This document shows, in pieces, positions 8,035-16,892 of a DNA stretch of 64,000 nt (the first letter of the stretch is position 1; each line of letters begins with the position of its first letter). This DNA is from Puia sp. Its GTDB lineage: Bacteria; Bacteroidota; Bacteroidia; Chitinophagales; Chitinophagaceae. The position numbers were made by a program, and so were the translations under genes. The DNA lies in assembly GCA_031292515.1 (NCBI GenBank), contig JARLGZ010000104.1, positions 62,001-126,000 on the forward strand. The letters are read 5' to 3'. The notes below the pieces were generated by a model. The model did not search any database and was not told the DNA's origin. It worked only from the letters and a program-made list of their open reading frames with translations.

Positions 8035-8578
8035 ATTCTCCCATGCGGGCTCCTGTGAGAATATGACAGGGCTGTGTGATCTGTAAGGCAAACCGGGGCA
8101 TAAAGGGCGATTCCGCATCGACAGGATCCTGGACGACGGTGATGCCCCCTCGTGCTTTCACATAGGCCAGCCCCTCGGCTCCATCGGCATTACCGCCGGA
8201 GAGCAGCATACAGACCAGCCGATCGCCGTAGAAATCGGCAGCTGTCTTAAAGCTCACGTCAATACTGGGTCTGCTGAAATGGACCGGTTCGGAATTGTCC
8301 AGCGAAAAACTGCCGTCATGCTCAATCAGCACATGATAGTCCGCCGGCGCCAGGTATACATTTCCTGGCTGAGGAACCTCTTTCTCTTCCACTTCGCTGA
8401 CGAGGAGCGAAGTACGGGAAGCGAGGATGTCTTCCAACGCCGATTCAAACTGGCTGTTCCGGTGTAGGACCAGGAGCAGGGGAACCGGGAAACCCGCCGG
8501 GATCCAGGGAAACAGGGACAAGAGCACCTGCAGACTCCCGGCCGATCCCCCGATCACGATCAATTCAATGGATCTCAT
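8000..8578 (-). CDS. cheB: CheB-type protein-glutamate methylesterase domain protein
   Basis: The product is 192 residues, only the catalytic CheB domain without a receiver. The triad is visible as S12 (GGSAGS), H39 (VLHRN) and D132 (LLSGGNADGAEGL). It begins inside the 3' end of the cheR-like gene (14-bp overlap), which indicates translational coupling. No chemoreceptor or flagellar gene is nearby. With the adjacent hybrid kinases it looks like a kinase-regulating methylation module rather than classical chemotaxis, but the target is unknown. Confidence 0.85.
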   Translation of the reverse strand: MRSIELIVIGGSAGSLQVLLSLFPWIPAGFPVPLLLVLHRNSQFESALEDILASRTSLLVSEVEEKEVPQPGNVYLAPADYHVLIEHDGSFSLDNSEPVHFSRPSIDVSFKTAADFYGDRLVCMLLSGGNADGAEGLAYVKARGGITVVQDPVDAESPFMPRFALQITQPCHILTGARMGEFIRSLWPPRHA

Positions 8579-9368
8579 TGACTTTCCTCCATATTTTTTC
8601 CTTGCCGTCGAATTGACGGTACCGGTCGGCGATCAACGAAAACCGCAGGGATTCCTTGTTGCCCAGGGCGAGGAAACCAAAATTCTCGAGACTGCTGTCG
8701 AGCAGGTTCAACACCTTTGTCTGAAGTCCCCGCTCAAAATAGATCAGCACATTCCTGCAAAGGATAAGCTGAAATTCATTGAACGAGAAATCCGATGCCA
8801 GGTTGTGCGTCGAGAAAATCATCTTTTCCGCCAAAGCGGTATCGAATTTCGCCAGGTCATAATTGGCTGTATAATAAGACGAAAAATCCATATGCCCCCC
8901 GGATTGTAAATAATTGGATGAATATTTCTGCATCTGACTGACAGGGAAGATCCCGCTTCTCGCCCTTTCGATGACCTGCGGATTGATATCCGTCCCATAA
9001 AGCAATGACTTATGCAAGAGACCCGCCTCACGGAGCAGGATCGCCATCGAATAGACCTCTTCCCCGGTAGAACAACCCGCATGCCAGATCCTGATAAAAG
9101 GGTAGGTAGCCAATACCGGTAATATTTTCGCCCGAAGCGTCTTGTAAAAACCAGGATCCCGCAGCATTTCGGTGACGTTGACGGTGATCTCTTCGACAAA
9201 CCGCCTGAAATAATGCGGGTCATTTTTCAGCCGGTAACGGAATTCCGCGAAACTGGGAAACTTATCCAGCGTAAATAGCCGCTGCACCCTCCGCTGGAGA
9301 GAGGTCTTGGAATACTCGGTAAAATCATATCCGTAATGCAGGAAGAGGTCCTGCAAGAGAATTTCCAA
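8565..9368 (-). CDS. cheR: CheR-type protein-glutamate methyltransferase
   Basis: The product is about 267 residues. An N-terminal helical CheR domain (RRVQRLFTLDKFPSFAEF) is followed by a SAM-binding Rossmann domain with IWHAGCSTGEEVYSMAILL, GTDINPQVIERA and FQLILCRNVLIYF. The start is uncertain. The TTG at 9368 is given, but homology-like sequence (LTSIRYEELEILLQD) continues upstream without any ATG, GTG or TTG before the stop at 9420-9422. A CTG at 9407 or ATA at 9416 is therefore possible. It overlaps the cheB-like gene and follows the hybrid kinase gene in one operon. Confidence 0.87.
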   Translation of the reverse strand: MEILLQDLFLHYGYDFTEYSKTSLQRRVQRLFTLDKFPSFAEFRYRLKNDPHYFRRFVEEITVNVTEMLRDPGFYKTLRAKILPVLATYPFIRIWHAGCSTGEEVYSMAILLREAGLLHKSLLYGTDINPQVIERARSGIFPVSQMQKYSSNYLQSGGHMDFSSYYTANYDLAKFDTALAEKMIFSTHNLASDFSFNEFQLILCRNVLIYFERGLQTKVLNLLDSSLENFGFLALGNKESLRFSLIADRYRQFDGKEKIWRKVNEIH

Positions 9369-9429
9369 CTCTTCATATCGTATGCTCGTCAGTTCCAGAC
9401 CTGCCAGGGATTTTATACTTTACATATAT

Positions 9430-12400
9430 TCATTTCTCATACAACCAGATCCTCAGCAGCGAGATGAGTTGGTCGATATCCACCGGTTTTGAAATATAAT
9501 CCGAAGCACCCGCCTGTATGCATTTCTCCCGGTCCCCCGTCATCGCCTTGGCCGTTACGGCGATGATGGGCACGGCCTTCAGCCGCGGGTCGCGCCGGAT
9601 CCTGGCAATGGCTTCATACCCGTCCATCTCGGGCATCATCATGTCCATCAGGATGATGTCGATCATATCGGCTTTTTCCGCCAGGGCCAGCGCCTCCTTC
9701 CCATCCATCGCCGAGAGGATCTTCATCTTATGCTGTTCGAGCGCCTTTGTCAGGGAGAAGATATTCCTTACATCGTCATCCGCGATAAGAACCGTTTTGT
9801 TCTGAAGCACGGCTTCGAGGGCGCCGAGCTTGCTCAGCGCGCTGGCCGGCGGCAGGGTGTTCCTTTTCTCGTCTACCAGGTGCAGGAAGAGCGAGACCTC
9901 GTCGAGGATCCGCTGATAAGAATGCGCCGTCTTTACGACGATCGAGTCGGCATATTGCTTGATCTTGAACTCCTCCACACGTGAGATACTCTTGCCCGTA
10001 AACACGATGATGGGAATATTCTCCAGTTCCTTGTTCTGTTTGATGGTTTCAAGCGTCTCATAAGCCCTGCTGCCAGGGATGCCCATATCCAGGATCACAC
10101 AGTCCACTTCTCTCTTTTGTAAAGCCGCAATACCCTGATCGACGGAATTGGCGATCTCCGGATGGACCTCATAATTCGCCAGGAAGTATGCCAGGGCCCT
10201 GGCATGCTTCGTGTTGTCTTCGACGATGAGCACCTTCTTGGATTTACGGTTCAGCACATATTCGATCTTCCGGAAAACGCTATCCAGCGTTTCGAATGCC
10301 AGCGGCTTGTTTACAAAATCCACCGCTCCTTTCAGCAGGCTTTCATTCTTCACTTCGAAGGATGACATAATATGAACCGGGATATGACGGGTCTGGGGAT
10401 CTTTTTTCAATTCATCCATCACTTCCCATCCGTTTTTCACGGGCAATTGGATATCCAAAAGAATGCCGGCCGGCTTGTATCTTTTAGCAAGCGGCATAGC
10501 GGCATCCCCCCGCACGGCAACGACACCCTTATACCCTTTTGTCCGGGCAAACTCAAGGAGTGATTTTGCAAACATCGTATCGTCTTCCACAATAAGCAGG
10601 ACCTTATCCCCGGCAGCAAGACCATTCCTGTCGTCGGGAATCTCATCGGGGATACTGGAAAGCGTCAGCAGTTTTTCGGAGCGGACATCCGGCTGGGACA
10701 GGGCGGTGGCAGGCGGAGGGACCGCTCCGGGATCGCCGGTCGTCACGAACCCTTCCGGAGCCGCAACAGGCTGTTCCGAGAGGGAGTAGTCCACCGGGAA
10801 CTGAGGGATATATACGATGAATTCCGAGCCTTTTCCCGATTCGCTGTTGACGCTGATGCCGCCACCGAGCAACTTGCTCAACTGGAGACTGATGGACAAG
10901 CCCAACCCGGTACCCCCATATTTTCTGCGGGTGGAACCATCGGCCTGCTGGAAGGCTTCGAAAATCAGCTGGTGTTTTTCCGGAGGAATGCCGATCCCTG
11001 TATCCCGTACCGTAAAGTCGACAAAATTCTTATTGATAGGAGATTGGCTGATTTTCAGGCTTATCGACCCGGCGCCCGTAAATTTAAAAGCATTGGAGAG
11101 CAGGTTTTTCAGGATCTGCTCCAGCCGCATCCTGTCGGTCCCGATCTGTGCGGGCGCCCCCGGCTCCGTGATGAACTGCAGGTCGAGGTTCTTCTCTTTT
11201 GCCAGGGGGCTGAACAACATCCTCAGGTCCCCGACGACTTCTTCCAGGGAGACGACCGAATACTCCAGCTTCATTTTGCCCGATTCGATCCTCGACAGAT
11301 CCAGGATCTCATCGATGAGCTGCAACAAGCCATAGCCCGAGTTCTGGATGATACGCGCATATTCTTCCTGCTCGCCTGTCAGCGTGTGTTCATTGTTTTC
11401 AGCCAGCAGGCGCGACAGCAGGAGAATGGAATTGAGCGGCGTCCTCAACTCATGAGACATATTGGCCAGGAACTCGGACTTATATTTTGTACTCAGCGCC
11501 AGCTCTTCGGCTTTTTTCTGAATATCGAGATTGCGCTGGACGACGAGATCGTTTTTCTCTTCCAACAGCCTGGACCGTTCCTCAAGCTCGTGATTCGTTT
11601 GGAGAAGTTCTTCCTGCTGCACCTTCAGCTCTTCCTCCGAGACCTGCAGTTTTTCTGCCTGGACTTCCAGTTCCATATTCAGGTTCTCCAATTCGCTATG
11701 CTGGGACTGCAATTCCTCGGACTGCGCCTGCGTTTCCTCGAGCAGCTCCTGCACCTTCATACGGTTCTGCATGGTGTTGACGGCAATCCCGATATTGTCC
11801 ATGACGATTTTCAACAGTTCGAGATCCGGACCTGTGAATTTTTTTGTCTTGCCCAGCTCGACGACGCCCTTCAATCTCTTGTCGAAAAAGAAAGGAATCG
11901 CCAGCACCTGTTTGGGCAGGATCTCCCCGGCGGCGAAACTGATCGGCATTTCCGCTTCGTCGACATCGTTCAACAGGATCTCTTCGCCATTTGCCGCGGC
12001 TTGCCCCACGATCCCTTCCCCGATCCGGATCCGGTTGCGCCGGGTATCCGGCGACAGCGCATAGCCGCCGGTTAATACCAGGATCCGATCTTCCATCCTG
12101 CCATTTCCGCTCCCGTTACCATTTCCACCGCCATTGGCCGCCAGGTAGAAGGCGCCGACCTGGCATCCGGTATACTTCGCCAGGAAGCCGAGGATCCGGG
12201 ACGCAAGAGACTTCATATCGTTGTCCCCTACCATCTCCGTGTTCAACCCGGCGATCCCCGTCTGCAACCATTCCTTGTGAGACAGGACCCCGAATGAATA
12301 TTCAAGGGAGATCGCCATTTTATTAAGAGAACCGGACAGGACCCCCAGATTGTCTTTTTCCTCGTCCGCGACGCGGGTACCATAATTGCCCCCGGAAATC

Positions 12401-13116
12401 TTGTCTGCGATCCCGCTGATGATATCGATACGCCGGGAAATGTCTTCGTCCTTCTGCTTTAGCTCGGCATAGAGGGCCGTTCGTTGTTGAAAATCGCCAT
12501 AGACACGCCAATAAAAAATCAGGGTGATCAGGAGGGAAAGAGACGCGGCGATCACAATCAGCAAAGGCGTATAACCGGAATACTTCCGCACTTTTTCGAT
12601 CCGGTCGACCATCAGCCGGCGTTCTTCCGTCTGCATCCGTGTGATCACCTGGCGCGTCTGTCGCATAGAGTCCCTCTCTTTCTGCACATCTTCGAGACTG
12701 TAGATATTATTGGCCTTTTTCTGATCGATGACCCGGCCCAGCATTTCTAAAGGCTGAGCCACCATTTCGCGCAACTGCTTCACATTCGACTGTTGAACCG
12801 GATTGTCCGATACCATGACTTCTATGCTGTCGATGATGAGGTGCACCCGGTCACCGGCCATATTATAGGCCCCCAGGAAAGAAGTATCTTCCGTGATCAG
12901 GAAGCCCCGTTGCCCGGATTCCGCATCCTTAAGGACGGAAAGCACATTGTCCAGCTTGATGATAACGGAGTCGGTGTGATCCACCCATTGGGCGCCGTTC
13001 AGCAGGTTTCGGATGCTGCTGTAAGAAGCAACGGAAGTGACGATCAGGATGAGCAAAGATAAACCAAACCCGATCTGAAGATTGCGTAATAACCCGGGTC
13101 GAGGGACAATGTTCAT
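9430..13116 (-). CDS. Hybrid histidine kinase: CHASE3-HAMP-GAF-HisKA-HATPase with three receivers
   Basis: This membrane sensor has about 1,228 residues from the ATG at 13116. Order: TM1 (about 10-30), a periplasmic CHASE3-like helical region with DAESGQRGFLIT, TM2 (about 185-205), HAMP, GAF with a GGGNGNGSGNGR linker, a long coiled coil, HisKA with H555 (FLANMSHELRTPLNS), and HATPase (NLLSNAFKF, DTGIGI, GGTGLGLSIS). Three receivers follow: LLDIQLPVKNG, VILDMGIPGSR and ILMDMMMPEMDG. The middle receiver lacks the usual Lys context (VVKTAHS). An upstream in-frame ATG at 13173 would overlap the preceding gene by 44 bp, so 13116 is preferred. It probably acts with the CheB/CheR pair downstream. 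Confidence 0.9.
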   Translation of the reverse strand: MNIVPRPGLLRNLQIGFGLSLLILIVTSVASYSSIRNLLNGAQWVDHTDSVIIKLDNVLSVLKDAESGQRGFLITEDTSFLGAYNMAGDRVHLIIDSIEVMVSDNPVQQSNVKQLREMVAQPLEMLGRVIDQKKANNIYSLEDVQKERDSMRQTRQVITRMQTEERRLMVDRIEKVRKYSGYTPLLIVIAASLSLLITLIFYWRVYGDFQQRTALYAELKQKDEDISRRIDIISGIADKISGGNYGTRVADEEKDNLGVLSGSLNKMAISLEYSFGVLSHKEWLQTGIAGLNTEMVGDNDMKSLASRILGFLAKYTGCQVGAFYLAANGGGNGNGSGNGRMEDRILVLTGGYALSPDTRRNRIRIGEGIVGQAAANGEEILLNDVDEAEMPISFAAGEILPKQVLAIPFFFDKRLKGVVELGKTKKFTGPDLELLKIVMDNIGIAVNTMQNRMKVQELLEETQAQSEELQSQHSELENLNMELEVQAEKLQVSEEELKVQQEELLQTNHELEERSRLLEEKNDLVVQRNLDIQKKAEELALSTKYKSEFLANMSHELRTPLNSILLLSRLLAENNEHTLTGEQEEYARIIQNSGYGLLQLIDEILDLSRIESGKMKLEYSVVSLEEVVGDLRMLFSPLAKEKNLDLQFITEPGAPAQIGTDRMRLEQILKNLLSNAFKFTGAGSISLKISQSPINKNFVDFTVRDTGIGIPPEKHQLIFEAFQQADGSTRRKYGGTGLGLSISLQLSKLLGGGISVNSESGKGSEFIVYIPQFPVDYSLSEQPVAAPEGFVTTGDPGAVPPPATALSQPDVRSEKLLTLSSIPDEIPDDRNGLAAGDKVLLIVEDDTMFAKSLLEFARTKGYKGVVAVRGDAAMPLAKRYKPAGILLDIQLPVKNGWEVMDELKKDPQTRHIPVHIMSSFEVKNESLLKGAVDFVNKPLAFETLDSVFRKIEYVLNRKSKKVLIVEDNTKHARALAYFLANYEVHPEIANSVDQGIAALQKREVDCVILDMGIPGSRAYETLETIKQNKELENIPIIVFTGKSISRVEEFKIKQYADSIVVKTAHSYQRILDEVSLFLHLVDEKRNTLPPASALSKLGALEAVLQNKTVLIADDDVRNIFSLTKALEQHKMKILSAMDGKEALALAEKADMIDIILMDMMMPEMDGYEAIARIRRDPRLKAVPIIAVTAKAMTGDREKCIQAGASDYISKPVDIDQLISLLRIWLYEK

Positions 13117-13129
13117 GTTGAAATAGGTT

Positions 13130-14644
13130 TTAACTATTTGTAAGAGGGGCTTCGGCGGCGCCGGTTGGCTCATTGCCGCCAGCGGATCTCTTCAACGGGA
13201 TCGAAAAATAGAACAGGGACCCATGACCCGGCTCGCTCTCCACGCCGTATTTCCCCTGGTGCCGTCTGATAATCTCCGCACAGATATACAGACCGATACC
13301 CAGACCCTGGAAACGGTTGGCGGTATCCTCAACCCGGTAAAATTTGCTGAAAATATGGGCCTGGTTCTCCTTGCCGATGCCGATCCCGAAATCCTTCACG
13401 GCGACATATAAATGATTGTCTTTCGTGACAGACGTCTCTATCTCTATTTCCTTGATATCGGGAGAATACTTAACGGCATTGGAAAGGTAGTTCAGGATCA
13501 CCTGCTCGATTCGTATCTCGTCGCCGTACAGATCGACTTCCGCATCCCCCTTCCGCACGATGGTATAGTCGGCATAAGTCTGCCCGATCATCTCGATGGC
13601 ATTGGAGAGGATGGGCGCGAATCGAAAAGAGTGTTTATTGAATTTCAACTTGCCGCTCTCGATCTTTGAAATATCCAGCAGATCCGCTATCAGGTTATCG
13701 AGTTTCCGGACCTGGATCAAGGTCCTTTCGACATAGGTCTTCACAGGATTCGTCTCTTCCATGTCCCGCTCCAGCAACTGCACATAAGCCTTTATGGTGG
13801 TCAGGGGCGTCTTCAGCTCGTGGCTGGCTATGCTGATAAATTCATCCTTCTTCCGAACCGCTTCCTTCTGGTCCTCTATATCGGTAAAAGTCCCCACCCA
13901 CTTGACGATCTTCTGCCCTTCCTTGACGGGCATGGCCCTGAGCAGGTAAAACCGATACTGCTCCTGGTCCTTCCGTCTCATCCTCAATTCGAGCTCGAGC
14001 GGCTCTCCGGATGCCACCGCCCGCCCCCACTGCAACGCCAGATCCTCCTCATCCGGGTGGATGGAAGGGAAAGCATGCCCGGAAGAGGAATAGCGAAGCC
14101 ATTCCCGGTTGACATATTCGATATTGCCATCAGCACGCGTCGTAAAAGCGATCTGGGGAATCGACTCCAGGATAGAATGCAGCTCGTTGGCACGTTCCAG
14201 GATCTCCGCCTGGACCTTCTTGCGAAATTCTATTTCCGAACGGAGACTGGCCTGTATTTCATTTAGCTCACGGTTTTGCTCATAGAGACGGTAGAATGTT
14301 TTTACCTTAAGCAGGAGGATATCCGTATCGATGGGTTTCGTGATATAGTCGGTTCCCCCGGAAGTATAGCCTCTGGTGATGAATTTCTTATCGGTGCTCA
14401 CGGCGGAAAGAAATATGATCGGCACGTCCCTGGCCTTACTATAACCGCTGATCGCCTCCGCTACCTCGAAGCCATCCATGTGCGGCATCTGCACGTCCAA
14501 TATGATCAGCGCATAAGAATTACGCAGGATCTTTTTCAAAGCCTCCTCACCGCTGGAGGCGGTATCAGTTGGAAATGAATGTAACTCCAGGATAGTCTTG
14601 AGGGAAAAGATATTCTCCGGCTTGTCGTCCACAATAAGTATCAT
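13130..14644 (-). CDS. Receiver-PAS-HisKA-HATPase sensor kinase
   Basis: The product is 504 residues from the ATG at 14644, where the receiver begins immediately (MILIVDDKPENIF). The frame stays open upstream for 71 more codons, but that part has no domain character. The receiver acceptor is D50 (ALIILDVQMPHMDG). A short coiled linker leads to a PAS domain (ELHSILESIPQIAFTT), then HisKA with H275 (ISIASHELKTPLTT) and HATPase (NYLSNAVKYS, DFGIGI, GLGIGLYI). There is no membrane segment, so it is cytoplasmic. It ends 13 bp before the hybrid kinase start, giving a four-gene operon with cheR and cheB. Confidence 0.88.
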   Translation of the reverse strand: MILIVDDKPENIFSLKTILELHSFPTDTASSGEEALKKILRNSYALIILDVQMPHMDGFEVAEAISGYSKARDVPIIFLSAVSTDKKFITRGYTSGGTDYITKPIDTDILLLKVKTFYRLYEQNRELNEIQASLRSEIEFRKKVQAEILERANELHSILESIPQIAFTTRADGNIEYVNREWLRYSSSGHAFPSIHPDEEDLALQWGRAVASGEPLELELRMRRKDQEQYRFYLLRAMPVKEGQKIVKWVGTFTDIEDQKEAVRKKDEFISIASHELKTPLTTIKAYVQLLERDMEETNPVKTYVERTLIQVRKLDNLIADLLDISKIESGKLKFNKHSFRFAPILSNAIEMIGQTYADYTIVRKGDAEVDLYGDEIRIEQVILNYLSNAVKYSPDIKEIEIETSVTKDNHLYVAVKDFGIGIGKENQAHIFSKFYRVEDTANRFQGLGIGLYICAEIIRRHQGKYGVESEPGHGSLFYFSIPLKRSAGGNEPTGAAEAPLTNS

Positions 14645-14707
14645 ATCCAAATATATTGTATCGCGATCTTCATCATGCTCCTTCTGTTCAACCCAAACAG
14701 GCCTTCG

Positions 14708-14715
14708 CAAATGTA
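14708..14715 (-). promoter_or_regulatory. Possible -7 element for the kinase-cheR-cheB operon
   Basis: On the minus strand this reads TACATTTG, a perfect match to the Bacteroidota TANNTTTG -7 motif, about 60 bp before the ATG at 14644. No convincing TTTG -33 box is seen, so this is tentative. A second match, TATATTTG at 14648-14655, is too close to the start codon. Confidence 0.3.
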
Positions 14716-14935
14716 AGCGATATAGGCCATCCGAATCCCTGAAAATCATTAAAAAAAATGGGGAAGTATTTCTACAGTTTCCCGTGATCCCACTGCTCGT
14801 TTTTTTGTACGGAAGGACGGGAGAATCCTCATAAGCCGCCACTGTCGCATATTCCACGGATAAGCCGCCATCCCGTCGTATGGAAGCGCGTTTTGGATTA
14901 ATAGTTGCTTTCCCTAAGACAAAAGAATATTACCC

Positions 14936-15172
14936 ATGATTCACAATATCGCACATACCCTGTCGCCGATCCGCCCGGCAGATCTCTTCCGGGAAGATAA
15001 AAACCAGTTTTACAGGAACAAACTCAGGAGAGCGGACCGGCAGGGGCAGGAATTTATACGATACCTGGCGCCTCCTCCTCCCGACGAGCAAACGATCAGG
15101 CGTTTGAATTCGCTGGCTTGCCAGGCGCCTTTTTGCATTTATAATAAGTATCGGAAAAACAACCTTCTCTGA
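14936..15172 (+). CDS. Doubtful small ORF just upstream of the mlaE-like gene
   Basis: The frame encodes 78 residues, basic and without membrane segments, ending 3 bp before the mlaE-like start. I recognise no family, and a proline run (APPPPDEQ) is its only feature. The spacing could mean translational coupling, but a chance ORF in the 531-bp gap between divergent operons (14645-15175) is just as likely. Nothing else in that gap looks like a gene. Confidence 0.22.
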   Translation: MIHNIAHTLSPIRPADLFREDKNQFYRNKLRRADRQGQEFIRYLAPPPPDEQTIRRLNSLACQAPFCIYNKYRKNNLL

Positions 15173-15175
15173 TCC

Positions 15176-15946
15176 ATGCTGACACCCACCCCCTACCTGA
15201 AAAAGACATTTTATCAGACAGGCGACCAGATCGCCTTCGCAGCGCGCTTCTTTCGCGAAGTATTCAGGCCGCCCTATCAATGGAGGGAGATCATCTTTCA
15301 ATGCTACCTCGTTGGGTATAAATCGCTGTTGCTGATAGGCATCACCGGTTTTATCATGGGATTGGTGCTCACGATCCAGACCCGGCCCTCCATGGCCGCC
15401 TTCGGAGCCGAATCCCTGATACCAGGAATGGTGTCCGTATCCGTTATACGTGAAATAGGTCCGGTGATCACGGCCCTGATCTGTTCCGGGAATATCGGCA
15501 GCCGGATGGGCGCGGAATTGGGATCCATGCGGGTTACCGAGCAGATCGACGCCATGGAGGTCTCAGCCGTCAACCCCTATCACTTCCTCGTGGTAAAGCG
15601 CGTACTGGCTACGACGCTGATGATTCCCCTGCTGGTCGTCTTCGCCGATTCCGTGGGTCTCTTTGGATCCTATGTCGCCATGAACATCCATAGCAGGTCG
15701 ACCCTTTACCACTTCTTTTCGCAGGCGATGGGAAAAATCGATTTCGGAGATATCTTCCCCGCGTTTGTCAAAACTTTCTTCTTTGGCTTTGCGATCGGCA
15801 TCATCGGCTGTTTCAAAGGATATCATGTCAGCGGTGGCACCGAAAGCGTCGGAAAGGCCGCCAACTCAGCCGTCGTATCCGCCTCGCTGGCGGTATTCGT
15901 GATAGACATGCTGGCGGTGCAGATAACCGACCTGTTTAACAGATAA
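15176..15946 (+). CDS. mlaE: MlaE-type ABC transporter permease (lipid transport)
   Basis: The product is 256 residues, the usual MlaE length. The family features are visible: an N-terminal amphipathic part, GYKSLLLIGITGFIMGLVLTIQ, then the conserved SVIREIGPVITALICSGNIGSRMGAELGSMRVTEQIDAM and the C-terminal VGKAANSAVVSASLAVFVIDM. It is the inner-membrane permease of a lipid-asymmetry transporter. The ATPase and the MCE substrate-binding protein follow in the same direction. The last codons lie in a 20-bp tandem duplication that shifts frame at the junction and supplies the present stop. Confidence 0.92.
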   Translation: MLTPTPYLKKTFYQTGDQIAFAARFFREVFRPPYQWREIIFQCYLVGYKSLLLIGITGFIMGLVLTIQTRPSMAAFGAESLIPGMVSVSVIREIGPVITALICSGNIGSRMGAELGSMRVTEQIDAMEVSAVNPYHFLVVKRVLATTLMIPLLVVFADSVGLFGSYVAMNIHSRSTLYHFFSQAMGKIDFGDIFPAFVKTFFFGFAIGIIGCFKGYHVSGGTESVGKAANSAVVSASLAVFVIDMLAVQITDLFNR

Positions 15947-15959
15947 CCGACCTGTTTAA
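15920..15959 (+). repeat. 20-bp perfect tandem duplication across the mlaE-like stop
   Basis: The 20-bp unit starting CAGATAACCGACC occupies 15920-15939 and recurs exactly at 15940-15959. Because 20 is not a multiple of 3, the second copy is read in another frame and provides the stop (AAC AGA TAA). The duplication therefore rewrote the C-terminus of MlaE. Confidence 0.95.
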
Positions 15960-15992
15960 TAAGCAGGCTCAACCCATAAAAATAAAGAGACC

Positions 15993-16018
15993 GGACACAG
16001 ATACGGGACACAGATACG
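15993..16018 (+). repeat. 13-bp perfect tandem duplication in the mlaE-mlaF spacer
   Basis: GGACACAGATACG occurs at 15993-16005 and again at 16006-16018. It lies in the 133-bp spacer between the permease and ATPase genes, 34 bp after the 20-bp duplication. No coding role. Confidence 0.93.
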
Positions 16019-16079
16019 CGACCGGGAAAAACAGATCCTCTCAAATACAAATCATGACAAAATAAACGAAGTCAAATAA

Positions 16080-16880
16080 ATGATGCCCGAAACAGAAAAC
16101 GATATCGCTCCCGCCCCGACAGACGGCGAAGTGTTGTCTCCGGCCGGACAGGAAGAACCGGTCGTCGAAATCACCGGCGTGAGTAAATCCTTTGGCGAGC
16201 ACCCTGTCCTGAAAAATATAGCCCTGCAGGTCAGAAAGGGTGAAAACCTGGTCGTGCTTGGCAAGTCCGGCTCGGGCAAATCCGTACTGATCAAATGCAT
16301 GGTGGGCCTGGAGACCCCCGACGAAGGAGAGATCCGGGTTTTCGGAAAGAACATAGTAGACCTCAGCTATCGCGAGCTCAATGAGGTAAGGGTCCGGGTG
16401 GGCTTCCTCTTCCAGAGCGGCGCCCTCTACGACTCGATGACCGTCCGGGAGAACCTGTCCTTCCCCTTGAAAATGCATCACAAAAGCATGCCCTATGAAG
16501 AAAGAGACCGGCGGATCCATGAAATGCTCGACAACGTCGGACTGCACGACGCCGTAGACCAGATGCCATCGGAACTCTCCGGCGGCCAGCAGAAGCGAAT
16601 TGGCCTGGCAAGAACCCTGATCCTCCGCCCCGAACTCATGCTATACGATGAACCTACCACGGGTCTCGACACAGGTACTTCGCACGAGATCAGTGAGCTG
16701 ATCCTCAAGATGCAGCGCAAATACAAGATCTCTTCCATCCTCATTACGCATGATATGGCCTGTGCAAAAATGACGGCCGACCGGATCGTCATGCTGAAAC
16801 AAGGGGAGATCGTCGCCGAAGGTTCGTATGAAGAGTTGGAAAAGTCAAAGGACGAATGGATCCATTCATTTTTCATTTAA
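16080..16880 (+). CDS. mlaF: MlaF-type ABC transporter ATPase
   Basis: The product is 266 residues. Nucleotide-binding motifs are clear: Walker A GKSGSGKS, Q-loop FLFQSGALYDSMTV, signature LSGGQQKR, Walker B LMLYDEPTTGLD and the switch His in ILITHD. The GALYDSMTVRENL stretch is typical of MlaF. An acidic, proline-containing extension of about 25 residues precedes the ATPase fold. ATG codons at 16080 and 16083 are both possible starts. It powers lipid movement with the MlaE permease upstream and the MCE protein 12 bp downstream. Confidence 0.92.
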   Translation: MMPETENDIAPAPTDGEVLSPAGQEEPVVEITGVSKSFGEHPVLKNIALQVRKGENLVVLGKSGSGKSVLIKCMVGLETPDEGEIRVFGKNIVDLSYRELNEVRVRVGFLFQSGALYDSMTVRENLSFPLKMHHKSMPYEERDRRIHEMLDNVGLHDAVDQMPSELSGGQQKRIGLARTLILRPELMLYDEPTTGLDTGTSHEISELILKMQRKYKISSILITHDMACAKMTADRIVMLKQGEIVAEGSYEELEKSKDEWIHSFFI

Positions 16881-16892
16881 AAAAAAGAAAAG

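Noticed and set aside
10972-12075. 367-codon frame antisense to the hybrid kinase
   Set aside because: Shadow frame of a GC-rich gene with clear kinase motifs on the other strand; composition is typical of reverse-strand artefacts.
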